A DNA stretch of 21,244 bases from Priapulus caudatus (lineage: Eukaryota; Priapulida; Priapulimorpha; Priapulimorphida; Priapulidae), in the NCBI RefSeq assembly GCF_000485595.1, contig NW_014577844.1:48187-69430 (forward strand), given 5' to 3'. The notes below the pieces were generated by a model. It was given only the letters and a program-made list of their open reading frames with translations, made no database searches and was not told where the DNA came from. Within the stretch, counting starts at the first letter, position 1, and each line of letters starts with the position of its first letter. The position numbers and the translations under genes were made by a program. Of this stretch, positions 1-9,995 are shown in pieces.

Positions 1-960
1 CCAAAACAAAGACACTGTCCAATTTGTCCATGTCTATAAGTACACTAGTATCACTCTGCAATCAGAGTTAACAGTGATTCATGAAGGTGTCCTCTGGACT
101 ACACACTGATGCACTTCTACTTCGCTACCAATACATGTCCATGTTGCGATTTAATAATTTTTAATTTATTTTTAATTTTATTTTTTTGGTATTTTTGATA
201 ATCGATTGTTTGTTTTCATAATCGATTATCGAATTTGAGACTATAATCGATCGATTTTCGATTATAATCGATCATCGGGACATCACTATATATATATATA
301 TTATACAAGTGCCATGATAAACAGTATTTCACAATGTCAGCTCAGCTACTACTGCACATTAGCATACCTTGCATAATTAAACTATGACAAACAAGTGTTA
401 GCATTCATGTGCTGGTCAACGCATTGACCACATCTCTATATTACTCGTAAAATTAACCGAGCTGCCTGGGCAAAGTAACCCCATCCCCTTAATTCAACTT
501 CCTTAATCCAACACCTGATTCTTATTGGCTCACGATCGATGATTTGCAAATTATCCCAAGCGATGATGTGATGGTTTGAAAAAGCCTCCTGTTAGGATGC
601 AAAACATTAGCAGTACGTCTGAACTTCACGGTTGAGTAGAAATTAACCAAGTTGGCTCTAACCACATGCACCCCTTAATAAATTGTTGCAAAATCAGTCT
701 TACCCAACCGGTCTACATGTGAACCTGACGTCGCTAGTTCTAAAAACACTGCTCAGCTACAAAGTGCCACTTAAAGCCGAGAATCTGGCATCAAATCGCT
801 ACTCTCTAGCCTTGTAACCGGTCGCGTCTGCCCAACCTAGCAACAACCTGCCAGTGAGAGTAGCGCAGGACACCACGCTTGGACCGACGAGACAACCGTA
901 CGTAGCAGCGACCTCTCTCTCCCCACTTCTCCACCCCCCGGTCACGATACCCGCTTATCC
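1..960 (+). repeat. Dispersed repeat, copy 1 (cut by the window start)
   Basis: This stretch matches 8823-9810 in the same orientation from the first bases of the window onward. Shared exact blocks include CAATCAGAGTTAACAGTGAT at 59, ACATGTCCATGTTGCGATTT at 134, GATTTGCAAATTATCCCAAG at 541 and ACATGTGAACCTGACGTCGC at 715. The right part (about 860-935) also resembles the 112-bp unit of 10251-10510 (GTAGCGCAGG, then ACCTCTCTCTCCCC). No coding frame is supported. The element type is unknown. Confidence 0.88.
180..300. repeat. ATCGATTA-rich array ending in a CATCACTA(TA)n border
   Basis: The palindromic words ATCGATTATCG and TATAATCGATCG repeat several times. The block ends GGGACATCACTA, followed by (TA)n. 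In reverse complement this border reads TAGTGATGTCCCGAT. That resembles TAGTGATGGGAATCGG at 8262, which also sits next to (TA)n. Such borders recall terminal repeats of DNA transposons, but no partner end was proven. Confidence 0.5.
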
Positions 961-2157
961 TCTCGCAAGCATGACACGTGAGCATGGGTCACGCTTCACT
1001 TCCACTGGCTTGACACGAAAGCATAGGTTCATGTTTCTCTCCTCCCACGAACATATGACATACGCTAGCATGGGTTAATGTTTTCCTCCCGTGGGCACAA
1101 CACGCTTCCTTCTCTCCCCTTCTGGGGGGAGGGGGTGAAGTGAGTTAGTACTTTTACTTTGTTGGTATATCCCCACTTCCTGGCATTTAATTTTTCCGCC
1201 TGCTCCACCTCCATAACATTATCATTCCTTTAAAAAATTCACTTTTTTCCCGATTAAGTGTAACTCTGGAATTGTTAGTAATGCTAATATTTATTTGGTA
1301 GCCTGCGAAATGGTAAATAATTGTTACTCAACCGTGAAGATTGGAAACGTGACCTCATGCTGAGTTAATATATCAGAAATATTCTTCAGGCTTTTAATGC
1401 AAATCAGCACAGGAAATTTTTGAATGTGCCTCATTTCGAGAGTAGATAACGTGTAACAGAGAGTGTGTGCAAACACTACCTACATATTTCCGGACCGGCA
1501 AAACAGCCTCGAGTAGATTTATAGTTACTCACTAGATTATATTATCACCAGCACTTGTGAAGATTACACTTATCACAAACAGAGCACAATACCCTAGCTA
1601 CCTGCTAGGACCCACGCGTCACTCTAACGTGAATTGATCCAATATCCCACGTGCTCTGTGGAACAACATGCATCTCTCCATCCATCTTTCCCACTGTTTC
1701 TGTGATCGCACGGAAAGCCAAGAACCGCAGGGACTTTTGCAAAACAGTATCTCACAGCATCTTCTGCAGGCCCACTCACCAACATTTCACCTACAATAAA
1801 ACTAAGTTGGGAGCCAGTAGTCCACTTGCTACAAAACAGGGGCCCGTTATCAGAAACATCATAGATAGATAGTAAGGCTATAATGTCAGAACTTTCCAAG
1901 CGAAGCATCATACAAAAGTTAGACATTTTCCACCCATGACAGTCATAAATTTATATTTATGGTGTTCTACACAACATACGGCCATACCACTAAGCGTCAC
2001 GACCATCCATGACATTTCCGACGACGTGCCTTACGTACGCCTACAATGGACCGCAGTCAGGGAGACATCCCCCCTCCCCTCCACCATCCGAGAACTTCCA
2101 GCTGCCTATCGGACTAGTCGCTTAACTAAGAGACAGTGAAAGGTAACTCACACTTAC
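961..2157. other. No gene recognised (probable 3' intron of the receptor gene)
   Basis: 961-1140 continues repeat-like text, with CTAGCATGGGTTAA and G/C-rich runs near 1125. An open stretch of 100 codons lies on the minus strand at 1926-1624. It has no recognisable domain and no splice context that would make it an exon of the receptor. No ligand-binding-domain exon was found here. Confidence 0.6.
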
Positions 2158-2337
2158 AGTCTGAGCGCATGCCCACGGCGAGACACTTCTGCAGCCGGCA
2201 GTACTGGCAGCGATTGCGGTGGTGCTTGTTGACGACGCAGTCCCGCTGGCCACGGCACGTGTAGCCCAGCTGCTTGCGGATGCTGCGCTTGAAGAAGCCC
2301 TTGCATCCCTCGCAGCTGATGACGCCGTAGTGACGAC
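2158..2337 (-). CDS. NR2C: NR2C-type nuclear receptor, exon with the rest of the DNA-binding domain
   Basis: Minus strand, 180 bp. It follows an acceptor ending TTGTTGTAG and ends at a consensus donor GTAAGTG. It enters and leaves in phase 1. The peptide runs [59 protein letters not shown]. With the previous exon all eight zinc cysteines are present: finger 1 is C-x2-C-x13-C-x2-C and finger 2 is C-x5-C-x9-C-x2-C. The P-box EGCKG sets recognition of AGGTCA-like half-sites. [16 protein letters not shown] and GMRSD fit the NR2C group (vertebrate TR2/TR4, insect HR78) better than RXR, HNF4 or COUP. The split codon at the donor begins with T, consistent with the serine that follows this point in relatives. 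The linker and ligand-binding domain should lie further along the minus strand. No matching exon was found between 2157 and 1. No frame break or missing key residue is seen. Confidence 0.95.
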
Positions 2338-2744
2338 CTACAACAACGCAGGGGGCGGACGCGTGAAGCCACGAATACAGTCACGCTCTCGTGCAAATAC
2401 GAGCAAATTTCACATGTGATGAACAAGAAGTGCACAGCTTCGACCCTCACCCTCGCCCTCGTCCTGACCCCCTGACCCTGAATCGCCCACCACTCACATC
2501 CCCCAATCCTGACCGCCACATCTGACCCCCCTTAACCCTGGGCCTGACCTTGACCACTGACCCTAAACCCCACCACTCACCTCTCCCAATCCTGAATGCC
2601 ACATCTGACCCCCCCCCGCCCCCCAACCCTTGGCCTGACCCTGGCCACTGACCCTAAACCCCACCATTCATCTCCCCCGACCCCCGATCACCCACATCTG
2701 ATCGCTGTCCCCTGATCTGGCTGACTGACGACTCTACTGCTCAC
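2338..2744 (-). other. Intron within the receptor DNA-binding domain
   Basis: This 407-bp phase-1 intron separates GDKAS from RHYG. The donor on the minus strand is CAG|GTGAGC at 2744 and the acceptor is TTGTTGTAG at 2338. The splice joins a glycine codon and keeps the finger spacing exact. Its middle is C-rich on the plus strand, so G-rich in the transcript, and carries the tandem repeat listed separately. Confidence 0.9.
2462..2715. repeat. C-rich imperfect tandem repeat (84-91 bp unit) dense in TGACC
   Basis: The landmark CACCACTCAC (third copy CACCATTCA) recurs at 2487, 2571 and 2662. Each is followed by related text containing CACATCTGA and CCACTGACCCTAAACCCC. About 2.5 units are present. 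TGACC occurs ten times on the plus strand between 2465 and 2653, which reads GGTCA on the sense strand of the receptor gene. It lies entirely inside the receptor intron. Confidence 0.8.
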
Positions 2745-2871
2745 CTGATGCCTTGTCGCCGCATACAACACACAGTTCGACGGGCTTCGAGTTGATGAGG
2801 GATATCTGCTGCACGAGGCTGTCATCCTGCTGCTGCAGCAGCTGCTTGTTCAGACGCTGCGTCTGCAGCTC
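2745..2871 (-). CDS. NR2C: NR2C-type nuclear receptor, internal exon: end of N-terminal domain and first half of zinc finger 1
   Basis: Read on the minus strand from 2871 to 2745. The exon follows a strong pyrimidine tract and acceptor (CTCTTTCTCCCGCAG) and ends at a GTGAGC donor. It is 127 bp: 42 codons plus one base, so it enters in phase 0 and leaves in phase 1. The peptide begins ELQTQRLNKQLLQQQDD, a glutamine-rich stretch, and ends with VELCVVCGDKAS. That end holds the first two zinc-binding cysteines (C-x2-C) of a nuclear-receptor DNA-binding domain. The wording around these cysteines is what I know from the TR2/TR4 (NR2C) subfamily, nuclear orphan receptors that bind direct repeats of AGGTCA-like half-sites. 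Joining to the exon at 2337 restores GDKASGRHYG without a shift. The upstream exons with the start codon were not found, so this is a partial gene. RXR or COUP-type members are less likely, given the second exon. Confidence 0.92.
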
Positions 2872-2888
2872 CTGCGGGAGAAAGAGGG

Positions 2889-3303
2889 TGCAGAGAATGA
2901 AGCGACGCCAAGGTGTGTTAACGTCACGGAGGACGAAGCTGCGCCAACGTGACGTTAACGTCACGGAGGACGAAGCTGCGCCAACGTGACGTTAACGTCA
3001 CAGAGAATGAAGCGACGCCAAAGTGTGTTAACGTCACAGAGAAGGAAGCCATGCCAACGTGTCGTTAACGTCACGGAGAACGAAGCGACGCCAACGTGTC
3101 GTTAACGTCACGGAGAACGAAGCTGCGCCAACGTGTCGTTAACGTCACGGAGAACGAAGCTGCGCCAACGTGTCGTTAACGTCACGGAGAACGAAGCGAC
3201 GCCAACGTGTCGTTAACGTCACGGAGAACGAAGCAATGCCAACGTGTCGTTAATGTCACGGAGAACAAAGCAACGCCAAACTGTCGTTAACGTCACGGGG
3301 AAT
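2889..3303. repeat. 37-bp minisatellite, about 11 copies
   Basis: The block GTTAACGTCAC (one variant GTTAATGTCAC) recurs at 2917, 2954, 2991, 3027, 3064, 3101, 3138, 3175, 3212, 3249 and 3286, giving a 36-37-bp period. Between these are variants of GGAGAACGAAGCGACGCCAA. Units differ by single bases (GACGCC, TGCGCC, CATGCC), so the array is imperfect. Two junctions read GTGACGTTAACGTCAC, a perfect 16-bp palindrome with CRE-like TGACGT ends. The array starts about 15 bp beyond the acceptor of the receptor exon at 2871, so it lies in the upstream intron and covers the usual branch-point interval. Confidence 0.93.
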
Positions 3304-3463
3304 GAACTCTCACGGGCCTTTGAATGATTTTCCAGCAATATGACAACTTGCAACAACCATAAAGGTTACAACAGGTAAAAATTTGCCCTCAAATAGAAAC
3401 AGAAGTGGACGGGATTGGTTGCAAGTAATGTTGAATGCAGTTCAATGAAGAGGGCAATACAGG
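3304..3463. other. Unannotated spacer
   Basis: A+T-moderate sequence between the minisatellite and the repeat at 3464, presumably intronic to the receptor gene. No motif, repeat or coding signal is seen. Confidence 0.5.
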
Positions 3464-4284
3464 TAGCTCACACAAAAAAGGACACAAATTGAGTGATTGA
3501 GAAGAGTCAGTTTTAAGTTGAGCAACATCGACGTACATTATTAGAAACAAAGAAGTTATACATGGGCAAACTCCCATTATATACTCTTGAAATTATATGT
3601 GTAATTTTGTATGTGAAAAGATAAATAATATGTATTATAATTATAAATAATTTATAAACCAAAATGAATCACAATTTGTGACGGAAATGACGCCTACACC
3701 CGCTTGATGTTTCGTAGTAAAATCATTTATATCATAATAATAATAATATAATAATAATAGTATAATCATAATATGTCTCATAGCAGAGAATTTTGCAAGT
3801 AGATATTGCAATGAAATCTGATAAAAGAAACCAGGACGAGTGTGACACCACAGACTGTTTGTATCTGCGTGCGATATAATATGCTATATTAATTGGCCAA
3901 AACCTACCTAAATTGCATTTTTGTTTAAATATCATAAAAACCCCTAGCCTTATTCATTCACAGACCAAAAATAAGCAAATCCGTTGAACCTGAACGACTA
4001 ATGGCAATCCATTTTCTCCAAAATTGGTGTCGTGCCTCGACAGGGCAACGGGATACGTCACGTCTAGCGTGCTCCTAATAGACGCTTGAACTATATGAGA
4101 CCAGTAGCAGTTAATAAACGTGCTGTGTGGCAAATTTCCAAACATGTGGGTCAACGGTTCCTGAGTTATCGGTTGCGTGTAGCCAAATGTTGGACGAATG
4201 CGGACGGCACGACGGGACGGACGGATGTACAACGATGACGACCCATGGCAAATAGCTCTCAGCTGACGATCAAGGTGATTGCTA
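3464..4284 (+). mobile_element. Non-autonomous element, internally deleted copy (starts TAGCTCAC)
   Basis: Colinear with 15519-16618. Shared blocks include TCCCATTATATACTCTTG, TTTATAAACCAAAATGAATC, GTGTGACACCACAGACTGTT, AATCCGTTGAACCTGAAC and CAAACATGTGGGTCAA. About 290 bp of the longer copy (roughly 15685-15978) are missing here. An A+T-rich stretch at 3725-3775 replaces the part around 16050-16150. It starts TAGCTCAC and its right end (CAAGGTGATTGCTA) is a decayed form of CAAGGTGAGCTA in the longer copy. No coding frame is seen. The class (MITE, Helentron-like or SINE-like) is not resolved. Confidence 0.85.
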
Positions 4285-5099
4285 AAATCAAGCTAGCAGT
4301 TTAAAATTCGTGGGGGGTCGTGCTTTTCTACCTGCCATATACTCAAGTGTATCTATGCACTGGCGTGCAACTGTATGTACAGTACATAACAAGACTGTAA
4401 AAGAAGTATCGAAAGTTTGAGACTTTTGTCACTCCTGTAACGATTCGGCCCCCATATTTTTTGCACTAAGAGACCTGACTATAATGTTTAGACTAATTTT
4501 GTTTCTGACAACGGGCCTCAGATTATGATCTAGTGTGACTACTCACCCGTGCCTTCGACCAGTCTATCGCCTGTAAGCCCCCACTAGGGGATGTTATCAG
4601 CGTTATTGACTGACTGTTGGGCCCGACCACCTCCAGTGTTCGCCCTGCACGATGCTGTGAATAATGAAACCATTGCTAGCGAACAACATCTCTGTGACTC
4701 GAGAAGGACGAAAGTGTGTACTATGTATACAAGTGATGTTATTGTAGTATGCACCGAATAATAAACTTAATGAGACATATTAATCTCTTGAGATTTTACT
4801 ACTGCTTACTAAGGTTTCAGATCAAGCAATGATGATTACACATACAGCGTACTGATTACGCGGCAACCTTAGATGTCTGTGCGGATCCATGGCTCAACGA
4901 TCACTAGCTTCAATATAGTCAGTACACATATGTACGTATAGTAATTATTAAAATAATTGGCAGAGAATGTTGTTATTGTTTGTATTGTAATACGTGATGA
5001 TTATTAGAAATTGCTGTATGACATCAGTCAGTGTTGTATTTAGAGATATCATTACAGATACATCGTCGTACGATATTACTAATCTATTGCATGCAATTG
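4285..5099. other. No gene recognised
   Basis: Mixed A+T-rich sequence with many short unrelated open frames. No splice-flanked coding stretch, tRNA or tandem repeat was seen. Confidence 0.5.
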
Positions 5100-5812
5100 C
5101 GTGTGGGGGGGTGCTCACTTATTACGCCAGGCATATCACTATGGCAACCCTAGTAATCAGGGCTCGATCGCAGAGCAGATCTAGCGTGAAGACCTGTATA
5201 TGAACTGGTCTTGTAACTCTGTACACGTGTTATAGTGTAGTAAGAGTAATGATTAGTCTAGTGACCGTGGATGAGACCTGGATTAAATGTTTATTTGTGT
5301 TTCTAAACATTTACAAAGGTTTTAGTCAATTAGGCAGTTGTTATTTCAGCTTGTCTTTATGAATTTGACGTGAAAGTGGGAAAAATCGGTTGATAATTTT
5401 GGGAATGTAGATGTGATAGAACATGTTCACATCTCGTAAGTGGTGAGACGTGGCTTGGACGAGCTTCTAGGTCAGTGTTGATGGAGATTGCATTTCGGAT
5501 GGATAGAGCTAAAACTAGGTAGCCATTCATTGCCCTTAGTACATCGTGATGATTGATCGTTCATGGTCTGAGTTTTATGTTCAATCCTGTTCAGGGCTGT
5601 TTCACCTTCAGACCATTACAAAAGGTTTCTTTCACGCTGCTCTCAGCAGCTAGAGGGTCGATGTCCCCAAGGTCTGCGGAACTGCAGACCACTGGTACTA
5701 AGCATCGCTCAACAACAGTGCACGCAACTGCACGGCAGCGCGGGACATCGAGCTACCACCGTACTACTCCCCACTAACGAGGCTAGGGAGGCGCCTACGC
5801 CTAACTCCAGGA
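5100..5812 (+). repeat. Outer inverted-repeat arm, left
   Basis: This stretch aligns with the reverse complement of 11462-12130. Matching blocks include AGAGTAATGATTAGTCTA at 5243, AAATCGGTTGATAATTTT at 5382, ACGAGCTTCTAGGTCAG at 5459 and GGCTGTTTCACCTTCA at 5595. Further in, GAGGGTC(G/T)ATGTCCCC at 5654 matches the end of the foldback element in the right arm. CGCCTACGCCTA near 5790 matches its interior. Indels are frequent. No coding frame is supported. Confidence 0.85.
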
Positions 5813-7035
5813 CTGCTCAATCCTCTAAATCGCCATATCAACGTAGTTAACATAGACGCGTAAGGAATTACGCGCACACCTATAACACGCACCGACAGAC
5901 CCCAGAACGGACGCGATTAACGCTTCAGGCCCTGCCTTGACTCGCTCACGACTAACAAGGCCCCCCACACACAGCAACCTACTCCCTGTACCTGAGGCTG
6001 GCCTGAGGACATATCCGAGCACTATAAGCTAACTCGAGAGTAATGAAACGGCAGACACAACACTGGTAGAACCTACCTACTAGGCTGCTTCGTTACACTA
6101 CTGCCTCGACCTACAGGCACACCAGCACCACGCACTGTCAACGCCAGAGCACGAGCACCGCATTAGCGTAGCTACGACTGCTATTATCGCAACTGCTAGA
6201 TGCTGCTGTCCAGCTAGTGACGTCTCGTACAATGTGGCACATGCTACATGCTAGCCTACGCGTCAACGTCATCGGCAAAGCTATAGCGAGCGAACCACTT
6301 ACCACCTAGCTATACACTGCTGCCTTGACTCCTGCAAACTGACAGGCACGCCACTTGCCGCCACGCATACACCACACCAGCAACCCTACCCGTATCGTAG
6401 GTCGTCCGGATCAGGTAGCTCCTGCACAGCTTCACTAAACATGGACATGCAAACACGCGTACGTACAGACGCATCACAATCACAGACAGACAATGCTACA
6501 CCTAATCTGACTGCGCATTGACTCCTGCTCACTAAACGAGTGGACACTGCACTCACTACGCAGCGCACAGCTACACTCGAGCAGCGAACCATCAACGTAC
6601 AGGCTGCCTTGATTTCCTGCACGCACTAGCGACAGACCGACTGCACGCAACACTCATCAGTCAGCTCCCGGCTACCTACTACCTATCCCGTAAGGCTGTC
6701 TTGTCTAGCCACACATGATCCAGAGCACGCAGCATCACACTTTTTGCGTCTAGCTGACTCACTAAAACTACTAGGGTCTTCTCTGACTACCTGCCAACTC
6801 GACAGGATCGCACATGGCACTACGCAGCTTTATTCTCTGACGGCTACTAGCTGTCTGACTCTTTGCGCATGCATCAGACGCACTACGACATCACGACAGC
6901 GGAACACACCTAGCCTAGGCTGCCTTGACTCCTGCACACTGACAGACATACCATTTGCATGCGTAGCAATATGATGCATAACATATCATCAGCGACGTAG
7001 CGACGCTACTCCTACTAGCTGGCCCTTGACGTACC
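5813..7035. repeat. Degenerate satellite-like region
   Basis: Related phrases recur with irregular spacing: TGCCTCGAC near 6095, CTGCCTTGACTCCTGC near 6330, CTGCCTTGATTTCCTGC near 6605, CTGCCTTGACTCCTGC near 6920 and CCCTTGACGTACCTGC near 7023. Each is preceded by CTAGGCTG- or CTAGCT-like text. ACTACGCAGC near 6556 and 6820 also recurs. The spacing of roughly 235-310 bp suggests decayed tandem units. Short open frames here have no recognisable product. Confidence 0.55.
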
Positions 7036-7275
7036 TGCACAACTAGACATTCCCCCTCGCCCCCCCCGCCTCCCCCCCCCATCTCCCCTCTCGCCCCCCC
7101 CTCCCCGCTCTCCCCTCACCTTCCTTACTCTCCCCACCTCCGCTCACTCTATCCCCCTCGCCCTCTCCTCTCCTCCTCTCCCTCGCTCCCCCCCCGCCAG
7201 TAGAAAAACACCCCCCCCGCTACCCGCCGCAGCACCCACCCCCCCGCCGCCCTTCCCGCCCACCCGCCCCACCAC
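7036..7275. repeat. C/T-rich low-complexity tract
   Basis: Nearly pure pyrimidine on the plus strand (CCCC and CTCTCC runs) from about 7050 to 7270. It leads directly into the inner inverted-repeat arm. Confidence 0.85.
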
Positions 7276-7378
7276 TCGCTGTGTTACTGCGACGCGTCGC
7301 CCCTAAAGCAGCCGTATATTTTTTGCGTATTGAGCGGAACCGTGGCTGAAGCAACCGACGCAAACCTATGTCACAGCG
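7276..7378 (+). repeat. Inner inverted-repeat arm, left (~100 bp)
   Basis: The arm begins TCGCTGTGTTA and contains GCGACGCGTCGC, GCAGCCGTATATTTTTTGCG and CAAACCTATGTCACAGCG. The reverse complement of 10659-10758 matches it with a modest number of substitutions and small indels. Together the arms bound a 3.5-kb interval, as terminal inverted repeats of a DNA transposon would. No matching flanking duplication was found. Confidence 0.85.
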
Positions 7379-7462
7379 CCCACCGGCCTTCGCGGGCTGC
7401 CCACCACCACACCACCCCACCACCCGTCGCCAGTCCCGGCCCTCCGCCAAAGCCCTCCTGCC

Positions 7463-7465
<3 letters not shown>

Positions 7466-7538
<73 letters not shown>
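7466..7538. repeat. 73-base uninterrupted poly-C run
   Basis: A single C homopolymer of 73 bases, followed by T and further C-rich sequence to about 7710. The apparent polyproline or polyglycine reading frames through it are products of the homopolymer and not genes. The length is likely to be unreliable in any assembly. On the minus strand this is an extreme G run with quadruplex potential. Confidence 0.95.
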
Positions 7539-7541
<3 letters not shown>

Positions 7542-7735
7542 CCCCCCCCCGCCCACCCCCCCCCGCCCTCCTCGCGCGCCCCCCCCCCGGCCGCACTCGC
7601 CACCGCCCTCCCCCGCCGGGCCACAGCACGCCACCTCCGCACGGCCCCGCCCTCCGCCCACTCGCGCCCGCCCCCCCCACCAAGACCCACCCCCCGCCCC
7701 CCCCCCACCAGCCGCCATGCAAACTGTCTGACACG
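7539..7735. repeat. C-rich tract after the poly-C run
   Basis: C-runs are broken by single G, A or T bases. It ends near GCCGCCATGCAAACTGTCTG. It seems to expand the interior side of the left inner arm. TGACACGCGTGA at 7730 weakly resembles the inverse of sequence near 10500. Confidence 0.7.
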
Positions 7736-8249
7736 CGTGACCCTCACACACTCACCGCTAGAGCGGAGCCGAACCGGACCTGACAAGTTCACATGTCTCC
7801 TAGCCCTCGCGCGTGGACACGGTCACGGTCTGAGCTCGTAGACAGAGCCGTCGGCGATAGGCGGCCAATGTGTACAGTATCTGGGCCGTCCTAGTGTCTC
7901 GTGACCTCCCGTCGAATCAGCGGTGTCGTCACCGCCCTCTGTGCAACGAAAAATCACACAGGGTTGAGGCGACCTGCCGTACCCTGACACACAGGCTCGC
8001 ATGTAGTATCAATAGAGTAGAAAAAGACTTATGCAGGGCTCACGAAAGATTCCCAGCATTACCCCGGCGTCAGGGGAAGAGAGACCGTGCGCTCAGCGTG
8101 CGTACGCAGAGCTGTGATGCAGAACTGCGCGGACGGGCCGCACTTTTAGAATTAATCAGTAAAAAATGATGAGTGCTTTTTTAACATGCTTAACACACGC
8201 CATCACTTCGGTTGGAATTACGCAATCATTCGCACTTACACAAAGTAAT
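7736..8249. other. No gene recognised
   Basis: Moderate-GC sequence between the C-rich tract and the (TA)n border. A 99-codon open stretch at 7870-8169 has no recognisable domain and no initiation or splice support. Confidence 0.5.
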
Positions 8250-8360
8250 ATGTATATATATATAGTGATGGGAATCGGCTGGAATTTCATATATGCGTTA
8301 TCGGTTTCCCTTAACCAATCGCAATAAATCGATTAGTAATCGGATAATCGGTTAAATAGC
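8250..8360. repeat. (TA)n and TAGTGATGGGAATCGG border with AATCGATTA-type array
   Basis: A (TA)n run is followed by TAGTGATGGGAATCGG, then TAATCGGATAATCGGTTAAA. The border and the ATCGATTA theme mirror 180-300 in inverted orientation, about 8 kb away. It could be one end of a DNA transposon relative. The remainder of 8360-8820 shows nothing recognisable. Confidence 0.45.
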
Positions 8361-8822
8361 ATAATTTAATTTAATCCTTAACTTTGGATATACAATTATT
8401 ACATAGCATTCAATATTATCATGTTTTGGATCATGATTAACGCTGTGAAGGTCTGCTCGTATGTAGATCAATGTGCTGGTGCCTATACAGGATTTGATCA
8501 AGTTTGAAAAAGAAATGCCTTTTATTAAGAGCAAAGAGGATTGAATGACTGATAAATCACCTAAATACGATTCTTAAATCGCACACAGTATACATGAACT
8601 GTCCATCAGTAAGCAACTGTATCAGCTAAGTAAGTTCGTCGCTCTTTATCGGGTGGGCGGAGGTGATGCGTAAGAGTGTGAAGACGGTGTGGCCGCGCAT
8701 CGTAGACCGAGTGTACAGATGCCTGCTAAGACATACCTCTCCAACACATTTATGTACAAACAAGTACGTAGTGAGCTATGAATCTCATACTCACGGGATA
8801 CATCTGTCGGGACAGTGTCAAA

Positions 8823-9810
8823 CCAAACCAAAGATTCACATGCTCTATTTTCCATTGTCTATTACAGTACCTAGTAATCACTCGGCAATCAGAGTTAACA
8901 GTGATTCATGAGGTGTCCTCTGGACTGCACACTTGAGCCACTTCTACTTCGCTACCATACATGTCCATGTTGCGATTTAGTAATTTTTAAGTATTTTTAA
9001 TTTGTATTTTTTACGATTTTTGATAGAGTCGAGTGTTTGTTTTATAACGATTAGTCGAAATTTGAGACTACTAATCTCTGCCCCGTCGCCACGGTATCCG
9101 AACATCCTGCTCTCGACGTACTATAGATCGATCGCTGGACGATACTGGTATCTATATCATATAATTATGACAAGCTCGATGGCATATACAGTATTTCACA
9201 ATGTCAGCCTAGCCTACTAGTGCACATAGCACGACCTTGCATTATTTAACTATCGACTATACAAGGCATATAGGAGCATGTGTTGTGTCAAGCGCATTTT
9301 ACGACATCTCCTATACTTACTCGTAAGAGTAACCGAGCGCCTGGGCCAGGTCAAAACCATCCCTTAATTCAACTTCCTTAATCAAAAACCTGTTCCTTAA
9401 TGGCCTCACGATCGATGATTTGCAAATTATCCCAAGCGATGATGTGAGGTTTGAAAAGCCTCTGTTAGGTGATTCAAAACATTAGGCAGTACGTCTGACG
9501 TTCAGCGGTTGAGTAGAAATATACAAGTGCTAGAACCACGATGCACCCCTTAATAAATTGTTGCTCAAAATCAGTCTTACCAACGGTTACATGTGAACCT
9601 GACGTCGCTAGCTTCTAAAACTGGCAGGCTACAAAGAGCGACTTAAGCCGGAATGTTGCATACAATCGCTACGCTGCCCTAAGCCGTGGGAGCCCCCGGC
9701 TGTAAAGGGGTCGGGGCGGACCAAGCTTTAGCACTAACGGACGGGAAAGAGGCGAAGGGGGTAGCGCAGGACACACGCTGGCGGATGAGACCAGACGGAC
9801 AACCGAGTGT
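8823..9810 (+). repeat. Dispersed repeat, copy 2 (indel-rich)
   Basis: This is the second direct copy of the repeat at 1-960. It is colinear over nearly its whole length but broken by many one- to three-base insertions and deletions. The part matching 190-300 is strongly scrambled: the ATCGATTATCG array of copy 1 is replaced by unrelated text while both flanks align. It lies inside the 7276-10758 inverted-repeat structure. No coding potential is seen. Confidence 0.87.
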
Positions 9811-9879
9811 TGGGGCGTGATGTTATAGCGAAGTGGAGTCGCGCGTGGGTTCTCCCACGGGGAGTGGGTGTGGGTTATT

Positions 9880-9995
9880 TGGGGGATATGAGGGGGGGTC
9901 AGGGGGGGGGGTGTGGGGGGTGGGGGTGGGGGGGGGGGGGGGGGGGTGAGCGTTAGTTTTTGGTTTTGTGGGGGTGGTTGGGGGGGGGGGGGGGA
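9880..9995. repeat. G-rich low-complexity tract
   Basis: Several runs of 5 to 18 G separated by single T or A bases, on the plus strand. It is a strong candidate for G-quadruplex folding and is a likely assembly trouble spot. Confidence 0.9.

Noticed and set aside
1624-1926. 100-codon open stretch on the minus strand downstream of the receptor exons
   Set aside because: It does not resemble a receptor hinge or ligand-binding domain, has no suitable phase-1 acceptor, and shows no recognisable family.
2219-2419. Plus-strand open frame across the receptor exon
   Set aside because: It is the antisense shadow of the zinc-finger exon, whose cysteine pattern and splice sites are decisive for the minus strand.
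7220-7841. Long proline-, arginine- or glycine-rich open frames on both strands (up to 190 codons)
   Set aside because: They arise because a C/G homopolymer tract contains no stop codons. All frames through it are open at once and none has a domain or splice context.
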